Positions 44,898 to 53,451 of a DNA stretch of 53,451 nt are shown here, in pieces (within the stretch, counting starts at the first letter, position 1; each line of letters starts with the position of its first letter). Origin of the DNA: Ophiocordyceps camponoti-saundersi (nom. inval.) (Eukaryota > Ascomycota > Sordariomycetes > Hypocreales > Ophiocordycipitaceae); contig PDHQ01000002.1 in NCBI GenBank assembly GCA_003339415.1, forward strand, positions 597 through 54,047, written 5' to 3'. The notes below the pieces were generated by a model, which did not search any database, had not been told where the DNA came from, and saw nothing but the letters and a program-made list of their open reading frames with translations. The position numbers and the translations under genes are program-made.

Positions 44898-47209
44898 TCA
44901 GCGCCAGCCTTCCCTTCCTCGCCCGCCGCCGCCATATCCGTAGCCCAGACCCGCTGGCGGCTCTCTATAGTCGTACTCGAGGGGCGGGGGCGTGAGCGAA
45001 CCGTGTGCTTCCATGCCCATCGGGGCAGCGTCGTCGACGAGGCTCCGATGGGCGTCGCCCGGCATCAGCGGTGACGGCACCGCAGAGAAGTGGGATCCGT
45101 AGACGGGCGGATATAAACTTCGCGACGAGTCGGTGTGAGACGGCGACTTTTCCAAGGCGTCGAGCGACGAGAGTGAGACGATTGAGGATTCCTTGCGTGA
45201 GGGGTCGAGAAGCAGCGAGTTGCGTGCGTCGAGAGGCGTGAGGGCGTCGCCATCGCGCTGCAATTTCTCTGTGGGGGGAGAAAAAGTAGACGCGTCAGCA
45301 TCAAAGCTCGCTTCTCAGTGGGTTCCGTCACATCTCCGGCGGCAGGGAGAGAAAGAAGAAACTCACCCATGTCCTTCCTGCGCTTGCGATGCGGGTTCAC
45401 CTTGCAGCAGGCGTTGATGGCGTTCCAGGCGATGAGGAGGGAGAGAACGCCGGTGAGGGTAGACTGGACGACGATGAGGACGACACCGGCAACGGTCTGC
45501 GTCGTCTGGCGTATGCCGAATTCCTCGACGAAGACGAGGATGCAGGCGACGGACAAGACGCGGACGACGGCGATGGCGATGTTGACGACGTTGCCCGACT
45601 TGCGCTCGTACGGACGACTCCAGAGCAGTAGAATGAGCATCAAGGCCTCGATGATGAGCTGGGCGATGGTCTGGGTCCGGCCGTCGCCGTCGGTGGCGGC
45701 CAGGGTGGCGCCCTTGATGAACATGTAGACGATGGCCGGCACGAAGAGCCACCAATAGCTCTTCTTGTAGGCCTCGTAGAAGAGCGAGTACTTGACCCAT
45801 ATCTTCTTGTCGTAGTAGAGGCCGTCGGGGGCGCCGGCCTCGTTCTTGAGGCGGCGGGCGATGGTCCAGATCTTCCAGGTGAAGAAGGCGAGGACGGCGG
45901 TGAAGATGAGCAGGGTGACGGCGGCGAGAGCCTTGGCGGCGACGGTGTCACCGTGGGTGAACTGAAAGATGCAGTAGAGGACCCAGATGCCGTAGAGGAT
46001 GAGGATGAGCGAGGTGATGGTGCGGGCGATGGAGCCCCAGTAGTGCTTGCGGAAGCCGGCGAGAGACTTGGGAAAGCTGCCGAAGAGGGCCCAGACCTCG
46101 AGGACGACCTTGACGAGGAGGATGCCGACGACGATGGCGGCGATGATGATGGCGACGACGAGCAGAGCCGTCATGAAGATGTCGGACTTGGGGACGGCGA
46201 GCCTGGCGGCGTAGGCCTGGATGCCCTGGACGGCGTGCTGGAGGTTAGACGTCTGGTTATTGGCCTCGTCTCGGGGGACCAGGGCGGCGAAGTCGTCGAC
46301 GGCGCGCTTAAACTTGAGCAGGCCCTGGTTGGGGTTGGTGGTGGAACCGTCGGGATAGACGATGGTGACATTGCGGAGGAAATCGACGCTGTCCTCGGTC
46401 AAGTTGCCGCCGGTCTTTTCGCGGAAGTTGTCGATGGAGGACTCGAGGCCGCCCCAGGGGAAAAGAAAGGCGGAGAAGGCGAAGTTTGAAGAGAAGCTGC
46501 GGTAGACGGGAGGGTAGTTGACGGAGAACATGCCGTTCATGGCCATGCCCTGAAACCAACCAAAGGCCTCGGCGAAGCTGGGACTAGGGGCGACGAGACC
46601 GCCAGCACCGCCTGCGGCCGCGCCCGAGACGATGGCCGAGGCGGAAGAGGCACCGGAGACTGCGAGGGCGACGCCGACGACACCGGCAGCGGCGTAGCGG
46701 GCAGCACGGTTATTAGCCGTCCTGCCGTTGGAGACCTGAGATCGGATACAGACGACTGGACGGTCGCCGTCGAGACTCTTGAGCTCGAGCGTAGCCTGAG
46801 CCGATATGTCGGGAACTTGGAAGGCGATGGCCGGTATCATGGAGGCGAAGTGTTGGGGGATCTCGTGGGTGCCCTGAGCGGCGAAGGAGCCCGTGGGAAC
46901 AGGACACAGGCGCTGAACGAAGGTATCCTTGTCACAGGGGTTGAAGCTATTTTGATAGACGCTGTTGCCGTAGGCGGTGACGTTGAGGACGGCCGTGACA
47001 TTTTGCTCTCGCAGACTGGAGCCAGCCACGTCGAAGGCGATGGATTTCAGGTCCCTATCGTACGAGATGTCCACCTTGTCCACCTTGATGGAGTTGTCGG
47101 AGCCGCATGGAGTGAAGCCGTCCGTCTTGAGGACATCTCCGGCGCGAGCGGATACGACGAGGCCGATGAGCAGCAGCAATTGCCATGGCGAGACGTCGAG
47201 TCGAGCCAT
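44898..47209 (-). CDS. FLC/TRP-like membrane protein with ML-like domain
   Basis: Exons 47209-45367 and 45268-44898 (98-bp intron splitting a Glu codon) encode 737 residues. A signal peptide (LLLLIGLVVSARA) is followed by a lumenal ML-like/TRP_N domain with paired cysteines (TPCGSDNSIKVDKVDISYD, NPCDKDTFVQRLCPVP, PVVCIRSQ), an Ala/Gly-rich first membrane segment, a large glycosylatable loop (NLTEDS, NVTIVYP, NQTSN) and a bundle of membrane helices (MTALLVVAIIIAAIVVGILL, SLILILYGIWVLYCIF, ALAAVTLLIFTAVLAFFTW, VVNIAIAVVRVLSVACILVF). The ~130-residue tail is cytosolic and Ser/Pro-rich. Yeast Flc1-3 are tied to FAD transport into the ER, cell wall integrity and calcium; fission yeast Pkd2 is a related channel. 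The exact substrate is not predictable. ATG at 47209 begins the signal peptide. Confidence 0.92.
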
Positions 47210-47648
47210 GGCTCGCGAAGGATTGTGTCGTCGATTGGCGAGCGAGAGAGGAGAGAGAGAGAGAGCAAAAGAGAGCGTATGAGGGCGAGAGAGATGAAAG
47301 TTCCCCCGAAGAAATCGAGGCCGCTAGAACATCAACATGGAGGGGGGATGTTTCCCGCTTTGCGTCCGGGAGATTAGTTTGAGGCGGAGGAGGCGGAGAG
47401 GGGGGTGAGAGCAATGCCCTGACTAGAAGTCGTGAACTGAAGCAACGAAACAAGGAGGCCGAGGATCAACCTGGCCTTTGAAGAAGAAGAATGGAAATAT
47501 GTAGAGAAAAGGGGAAGGGGAAGCTGTATTATCCGTCGATGAACAAAGGAGAGCTGTTGAATGAATGGGAAAGGGGAGAAGCCAGAAGAGAGAGAGAGTG
47601 TGTGTGAGTGAGTGAGTGTGTTAAGAGATGATATGAAAGAAATGAAGA

Positions 47649-47682
<34 letters not shown>

Positions 47683-47838
47683 GTGGAGAGAGGGAGGTCA
47701 CCACCAGGAGGAAGATTGGCGAGGATGGAGGAGGATGGATGGTAGAGCAGTAGAGGAAGAGGAGGAGGTGGAAGGAGGAGGAGGTGGTGGAAGTGGAGCT
47801 CTTCAGGGGGTCGACGTCCCTGTTCGGTGGCGGTGACC

Positions 47839-47869
<31 letters not shown>

Positions 47870-49596
47870 GCTGCCACTTTGGGGGGAGAGGCGCTGGCTG
47901 TCAGCGGTTGAGGCGCGCGCACACGCGTCTACCACCTACATGCAGTACAGTACATTTACGACGTGTATGTACTCGAAACAGACGAGGGAGATTTGTTTTT
48001 TTTTTCTCGCTCTCCATCGTCATCATCATCTTCATCTTCTCTCTCTTTCTTCAGATATACATATGTATGTACATGCTTCCTTTTCTCGTCCATCTTCTTT
48101 CTTTCTTAAGACTAACCTCTATATGCTTCTGTATCTACCTATTATTCATTGCCTTTACACTTATTCGATATCCTCCTGTCCCTTCCCTTCCCCTCCCCGG
48201 ACTGCCTTACATACTATCCTTGATGATTTATCCCTCTTCCTACCACCTTCTAGCCTTTCATTCATCCAATGCCAAAGCACACCTCCTCCAAAGGGGGAAA
48301 AAGGGGGGGGGCAAGCGGCATTGAACGCACGCACAGTACGGGGAACTCAACCCCCCCCCTCCCCACATCATCCCTTGGCAGGGGGAGCAGTCCACAACTG
48401 GAACCACCACCACCACCAAGCCTGGCACCAGGCACCATGTTCCAGACACCACAAGCCAGGCACAAGGCACACTCAGCTGGCGAGAAGCACACGAGCGTAG
48501 AATCTGCGGGTACTCATAATGAAATAAACGGGACTTCTTCCCAAATGTAAGAGCCTCTTGTCTGCCTACCTACTCTCCGGCTAAGCCCTGCCCTGCTCCG
48601 CTCCCCATCGAACCCCCCCCCCTTTTTCCACAGTATCAAAGATGCACTGGCCGTTCATGCGCCGAAGCTTACCTAACCAAAAGGGAGCGCAGAACCATCA
48701 TCATCACATCACATCAACACCGTTCCAACAAATCGTCAAGACGAGTATTCATCAGTCTCTTTCCAGCCATGTACGACAGTCAATTCTCTCCTCTCCTCTC
48801 CCTCGATTGCTCAATCGTAGGGACGAGCCAATAACAAGAGATGGTTAAAAAACATGCCTTTCAGCCTTCCTTCCCCTCCCCGTCCACCGCCTCGCATATA
48901 TAAATATATCCCGGCCCCTTCACAATAACCAGGCATGCCTTGACCAACGCCTGATTTCAACCTTTCCAAGCAAACGCATCTATTAAACCCCCCTTCATTC
49001 CTCTCCTCCTTCTCTTCATCCACCTCGTCTTCGTTCTCTCCATCTTATAATATCCTCATCCTCTGCCAAATCCTCCACCCTCCAGATCCTTCATCTTACT
49101 CACAACCCAGCTCAACTACAACCTCCCTTCGACATATAAACCCCTCCCCTAAGCGTACTCTCACCCACCGTACCAAACCTACCCAGCTCTTTTATCCGGC
49201 TTCGCCCTCATCTCCACCCAAGTCTCGAATAACAGCTCCCTCCCTTCTCCCACCATCATGCCTATTCCTACAGGGGCAAAGCCGTGAAACATCGGGTCTA
49301 GACATGGGACGAAAATACACGAGTCTCTGTGTGATTTCATCCTCCTTCTATACATCCTTTATTTTTATTCTTATATCTTTTTTAGGGTATCCCTTTTGAA
49401 CCAAAAGAACCATTTGCTCACACACATATATGTCTCCCTTCTTCTTCGTGTCGTATCCCCAACGTCATAAGTCTTTCGTTGCTCATCTCGTTACACACAG
49501 GCTCGTCTCGGAAAACAGATATTCACATCATACACACAATCATAAATGTACGAGTCATAGACAATAAGAAAGAAAAAAGAAGAAGAAAATCCCGCA
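47210..49596. other. Long intergenic region with microsatellites
   Basis: 2.4 kb between the FLC-like gene (its promoter side) and the 3' end of the C2H2 gene. Contains GA runs (about 47590-47605, 47649-47686), GGA repeats (about 47755-47795), a CTTG run (about 47842-47868) and C tracts (about 48351-48360, 48610-48621). Open frames here are composition artefacts; no gene is supported. The right part should include the 3' UTR of the C2H2 gene. Confidence 0.5.
47842..47868. repeat. GCTT tetranucleotide microsatellite
   Basis: About six perfect GCTT units upstream of the FLC-like gene. Confidence 0.85.
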
Positions 49597-52500
49597 CTAT
49601 CCTGTCATCATGCGTTCTGGGAAGAAAGAGGGCGACGTGAGACGGCTGTTGTCGGAGAAGCCACCAGTCTGGGGGGTATCCCAGTTGACCGCTGTCTTCA
49701 TCATCGGGTTCGGGAAAGGAGAAGGCAACGGATCCGACCCCGCAAACTGGCCTTCGACCGTCCGGCCCGGATACATCATCGGCTCATAGCCCATCAGCCT
49801 CTCCGCCTCTCTGGGTGTGCTCATGACGGTATACTGCTGCTGCTCCTGCTGCCGCGGAAAGGGCTCTGATTCTCCAGGCGGGCTCGTCTTGTAGAGGTCT
49901 GGTGGTGAGCCTTGTAGCGTGGGCATCAACCCACACGCGACATGGCCCTGGTCATATCCCGCCGGCGACGTCGTCTCCTCTTCCTCAGCCGCCGCCGCCG
50001 CCGCCGCCACGGCCGGATACCCATAAGGGCTTGGCTGACTCGACGAAGGATACGTCGGCACGTTGTGCCCAGGCGTAAACGGCGGTTGCAGCTGCCGAGG
50101 TGTCATAGGGGGGCCGCCATACTGCGCCGCCATCATCGTCGTCATCATCGGCAGCGGACGGTTGGCCGGCTCTAGCACGGGGCTGATGACGCTGTCGGCC
50201 GTCAGCTCCTTGGACCGTGCCGCGGCCAGCCGCACCACCGGTAGGGCGATGTGCTCCATGTGCTTGGCCAGGTGTACCGTCAGCTTCTTCCACGACGGCA
50301 GCGACTTGCCGCAGAAGCGACATGGTTCGTCCTGCGGCCGGGCCGACGTCTCGATGTGGCACTTCTCCACGGCCTGCCACGTCGGATCCGTCCCTCCCGT
50401 GCGCTTCATCGCCGACTTGGTCTTGACCTTGGGCTCCGGAAACTTGTGCTCACGCACCAGATGCTGCAGGAAGTTGTCTCGCCGGTAGCACGTGTGTCGG
50501 CAGTCTTCCACGTCGCACGTCCACCACTCCAGGTGCCGGTGGCCCTCGTTCTCGTGCCGGACCCAGTCGGCCTTGCGCTTGAACACCTTGGGATCCCGGC
50601 ACCTGTTCCAGGTGCAGGTGAAGGGCTGCACGTCCTCGTGTATGTGCTTAGTCCAGTCCGAAGGCTTCTGAAACCGCTTGCGCTGAAAGCAAAGCCGACA
50701 CTCGAACTCGGCCGGCAGCTGTTGCGTCGGCGGCATGGGAACGTCCCTCGGAAAGCTGTCCGGCCCGATGAAGCCCTCCGCCGCCGCGCTCTCTTCGCCG
50801 ACCGGCATCATGTCCATCCTCGGGCTGGGTGAGCCCACCAACAACGCGCACTGCGACCCATTGCGGCAGCCCGTCTTGAGGCCGAGATGCTTGACTCGGG
50901 CGTTCAAGAGGCTTTTGTACCGTCCCACTTGCTGCTGAGCGATCCGCTCAACCAGGTAGCCGTGCCTATCTCCGAGCCCAGGGTTCAGCGCCAAGATGTG
51001 CTGCTGGAAGCCCTCGAATGTGGGAGAGATGTTGTCGATGAAATTGGGTTGCATCATGTGACCGTCTCCGTACATGTCCTCATCGTCTTCCTCGTCGTCG
51101 TCGTCATCCTCGTCAGCCCCAACGCCAAAGTGGCTTGTCTTGCTCAGGGGGGTCAGCAGCGGGCCCGTAGACCGCCTCCACAGGTCGCCGAGGCTGGTGT
51201 GGCTCTCAGTCCTCGCCGGCGTGAGCTGCGCCCGAGGCATGTCGGACCTGCTGCGAGACCTTCCGAATGAGGCTCTCACGCTGAATGTACTGGCGCGGCC
51301 CGTCCGCGGGGATGGCATGGACGGTGTGAGGCAGAGAGAGCCGCTCTGCGGTAGTGGCGTGCTGATGTTGACCATGCTGTGGGCGACGGAAGCCAGCGCC
51401 GTGTTGATGCTGGGTGTCGGCTTCTGCTTCCGCCTCCTCCATGTCGGCGACTGCGACGATGGCGACAGCCGAGACGGACTGCTGCCCTGTGGCTCCCCGC
51501 CGGGTGGTGGCGGCGAACCCCCGTCGCCCGCCAATTCGCGGGAGCGGCTGCGGGACCGCTTGCGGAGCGAGTTGGCGCTCGGGCGCCTTACGAGTCCTCG
51601 GAGATCCCTCAACAGACTCCCAGCCCTGCTGCTGCTCTTCTCACCTCGGCCTCGGCCTCGTCCGCCCAGCTTCTTCAAAAAGCTGCCGCTGCGCGAGTTC
51701 TCGATGTCCAGATCAAGAACGCTAGGACTGCTGCGACGACGAGTACCCCAGGTGGCCGACCGAGACAGTATCGAATCAGTGTCGCGACACATGTCGGCGA
51801 ATTTTTCAATTGCGGCCTGAGACGTCTGCGGCTGGCCCACGCAGCCGGAGCTCGTAATAATATGCGGGAGCATCGGAGCGTCTTCCCACTTGGCATCTGA
51901 CGCGATGATCTCACGGTCGACTTGGCTGAGCATGCCGCTGCCGCCGCCGGCCTCGTTGTAGTACGTCTGACCGATGATGAAACGGTTCTCCGTCTCGTTT
52001 CCAAGGGGGATGCTGTCGTCATGTTCTTGCCCAGACACATCTTCCATGGCTTGGATGGCCTCAGCAGACGTGTCCTCGGGAGTGAAGAAGGGGTCGTGGG
52101 GGTGTTGCGCGAGCCAGTCGTCAACCTCCCTGTTGCGATCCTGGATTTCTCTCCTCGCGGCCGCCTCGTTGATGCTGGGCACCTCGTCCGCCGGACGGTT
52201 CTCAGGATCGAGACCAAGCCGCGGTGTGGTCGGGCTGTTCTGCTGAGAGACTTGCGGTACCGGGGTGCCGATGACGAAGCCTGAACTGGAAGCCGGAGAG
52301 ATGAGGTCGCCCGGAACGAGAATCCCGCCAAAACGGCAGTCGTCAGGGGTGTGAACTGCGGCGACGGCGTTCTCGGCAGGGCCATCTTTGTCCCATACGG
52401 AGACAGTCACCCTCGGGCTTAGAGGGTGGTGGGCAACGGGGGCCGGAGCCAGGTTGTCCTCACAAGTGCGGTTGCTGCCGGTGCTATCCGGCGGCGTCCA

Positions 52501-53037
52501 ATTTGCCGGGTTGATGGCTGAGCCGGCGTGAGCCGGCGTCTGAAGCTGTTCCGGTGAAACCGATTCAGGGAGGGGACACGCTGTGAAACGCGTCAACGTC
52601 GCTCTACGCTCGCTCCTGGGCGAGATGTGCGAAGAGCAGGAGACAGTACGTGCAGGCGTCAGGGGACATGAGATGCCGTCGATGATTGTTGATTGGGGCC
52701 TCCCCGCCGAAGCCATCTTGTCCGCCAACGGCTCGTCGGGGAATGACGGCGAGCCCGGACGAACATGAGTGAACTCAGCGCCGAAAAAAGGGTCCCCGTT
52801 CACACATCCAAAGTCGCCTTGCTGATGATAGTAGTTGAGGCCCAGCGTCGAGCCGGTGAGGGGAGTCTTGAGCTGGCCGGACAGGGGAGACGCCGGAGCG
52901 CTATGAACAACAGCGGAGTCGGCATTAGGGACTGTCACGGAGAGGCGCCGGGGAGGGAAACCGGGCGTGTTGTAGCGGCGAGGTCCGGGTTCTTGACCGC
53001 CAAAGGCGGCTGGTGATAGAGTGAAAGTTGATTCCAT
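49597..53037 (-). CDS. Large C2H2 zinc-finger protein, putative transcription factor
   Basis: Single-exon frame of 1146 residues. The first ~770 residues are Pro/Ser-rich and probably disordered, with basic Arg/Ser patches (RKRSRSRSREL) and an acidic run near residue 645 (DEDDDDDEEDDED). A zinc-finger cluster lies at about 779-925: CRLCFQRKRF...HIHED, CTWNRCRDPKVF...HENEGH, CDVEDCRHTCYRRDNFLQH and CRFCGKSLPSWKKLTVHLAKH. The remainder is Pro/Gln-rich with an Ala run (about 1018-1026). The architecture fits a fungal regulator; targets cannot be predicted. The start ATG at 53037 (MESTFTLSP) is the first ATG; a TTTGCCAG sequence just upstream could be the acceptor of a 5'-UTR intron. No symbol is assigned. 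Confidence 0.88.
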   Translation of the reverse strand: MESTFTLSPAAFGGQEPGPRRYNTPGFPPRRLSVTVPNADSAVVHSAPASPLSGQLKTPLTGSTLGLNYYHQQGDFGCVNGDPFFGAEFTHVRPGSPSFPDEPLADKMASAGRPQSTIIDGISCPLTPARTVSCSSHISPRSERRATLTRFTACPLPESVSPEQLQTPAHAGSAINPANWTPPDSTGSNRTCEDNLAPAPVAHHPLSPRVTVSVWDKDGPAENAVAAVHTPDDCRFGGILVPGDLISPASSSGFVIGTPVPQVSQQNSPTTPRLGLDPENRPADEVPSINEAAARREIQDRNREVDDWLAQHPHDPFFTPEDTSAEAIQAMEDVSGQEHDDSIPLGNETENRFIIGQTYYNEAGGGSGMLSQVDREIIASDAKWEDAPMLPHIITSSGCVGQPQTSQAAIEKFADMCRDTDSILSRSATWGTRRRSSPSVLDLDIENSRSGSFLKKLGGRGRGRGEKSSSRAGSLLRDLRGLVRRPSANSLRKRSRSRSRELAGDGGSPPPPGGEPQGSSPSRLSPSSQSPTWRRRKQKPTPSINTALASVAHSMVNISTPLPQSGSLCLTPSMPSPRTGRASTFSVRASFGRSRSRSDMPRAQLTPARTESHTSLGDLWRRSTGPLLTPLSKTSHFGVGADEDDDDDEEDDEDMYGDGHMMQPNFIDNISPTFEGFQQHILALNPGLGDRHGYLVERIAQQQVGRYKSLLNARVKHLGLKTGCRNGSQCALLVGSPSPRMDMMPVGEESAAAEGFIGPDSFPRDVPMPPTQQLPAEFECRLCFQRKRFQKPSDWTKHIHEDVQPFTCTWNRCRDPKVFKRKADWVRHENEGHRHLEWWTCDVEDCRHTCYRRDNFLQHLVREHKFPEPKVKTKSAMKRTGGTDPTWQAVEKCHIETSARPQDEPCRFCGKSLPSWKKLTVHLAKHMEHIALPVVRLAAARSKELTADSVISPVLEPANRPLPMMTTMMAAQYGGPPMTPRQLQPPFTPGHNVPTYPSSSQPSPYGYPAVAAAAAAAEEEETTSPAGYDQGHVACGLMPTLQGSPPDLYKTSPPGESEPFPRQQEQQQYTVMSTPREAERLMGYEPMMYPGRTVEGQFAGSDPLPSPFPNPMMKTAVNWDTPQTGGFSDNSRLTSPSFFPERMMTG

Positions 53038-53380
53038 GTTTGTCTGGCAAAGAAATAGAAAAGATTGAAGAAGTTTGGCGGCACAACGAAAGGCTTGAAT
53101 GAATTTTGCAGCCAAGCATCAAATGAGAGAGCAGAAGAGCATATCTCGAGGCTTTCCTGTCCCTGACGATGCCGTCAGTGGAAGAAGCGACAATACTCTT
53201 GGTACGAAAAAGAAGGTGTGAAGGTTGGTCGCTAAAGACAAAAAGGAAAAGGAAAGCCCAAGGCAGAACTGCAGATGGGGGCCAGACTTATTTCAAATGA
53301 GTGTCGCGGAGTATCCTTGCCACAACTGTGTCTGGTGGGAGATGGACAGCGCAACTTCGAACCTGAGATGGATGGCCCCT

Positions 53381-53422
<42 letters not shown>

Positions 53423-53451
53423 ACCCCCCAGAGCAGAGGGGGGGGGGGGGG
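53038..53451. other. Upstream region of the C2H2 gene and window edge
   Basis: 5' flank and probable leader of the C2H2 gene, ending in a C homopolymer (about 53385-53422) and G tract that mark the contig edge. Base calls after about 53384 should not be trusted. Confidence 0.6.

Noticed and set aside
48269..48550. 93-codon Pro/Ser-rich frame
   Set aside because: Spans C and G tracts in an otherwise non-coding region; no recognisable features.

Overview
The window reads as a gene-rich nuclear contig of a filamentous ascomycete (Pezizomycotina, most likely Sordariomycetes; the species cannot be told from sequence alone). The evidence is short GT..AG introns (about 50-110 bp) with RCTRAC-like branch sites, GC-rich coding DNA, long low-complexity intergenic regions, and a typical fungal gene set: group III HAMP-repeat histidine kinase, PRD-4/Chk2 kinase, fungal rhodopsin-like membrane protein and FLC/TRP-like protein. 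Both window ends and one internal 10-N gap lie in C/G homopolymers, so the edges and 33367-33573 are weakly assembled.

Layout. 1-2481: low-complexity DNA with one doubtful, frame-disrupted small gene (737-1196). 2482-6654 (-): nik1/os-1 osmosensing hybrid histidine kinase, followed by a 4.2-kb gap. 10856-15028 (-): Munc13/DUF810-type C2 protein. 15355-16152: non-autonomous DNA-transposon-like element with perfect 31-bp terminal inverted repeats and decayed internal direct repeats. 17244-20846 (+): BAR-PH-ArfGAP protein. 22087-24327 (+): Chk2/PRD-4. 25004-26359 (+): eIF3m. 27076-28304 (-): URA6-type UMP kinase with a membrane/mitochondrial N-terminus. 29686-31123 (-): secreted subtilisin. 33581-34771 (+): GRF zinc-finger protein. 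35267-37513 (-): SDH1. 38190-38604 (+): V-ATPase subunit f (RNase K family). 38997-40328 (-): rhodopsin-like 7TM protein. 41308-43940 (+): Vps9 Rab5 GEF. 44898-47209 (-): FLC/TRP-like channel or flavin carrier. 49597-53037 (-): large C2H2 zinc-finger protein.

The genes are mostly housekeeping and signalling genes, each with its own promoter; nothing indicates a biosynthetic cluster or an island. Membrane traffic recurs (Munc13-like, ArfGAP, Vps9, FLC, V-ATPase f), as do stress and checkpoint signalling (Nik1, Chk2). sdh1 and the V-ATPase f gene are divergent and share a 676-bp promoter region carrying two oppositely oriented CCAAT boxes.

Exon borders were derived by reading splice sites and checking frame; every complete multi-exon model sums to a multiple of three. 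I found no convincing new biological system. The items most worth a second look are the inverted-repeat element in the divergent promoter at 15.4-16.2 kb, the frame-mosaic small gene at the left end, a possible dual-start UMP kinase, paired in-frame splice acceptors in sdh1, and recurrent TAGG-repeat hairpins in intergenic DNA.
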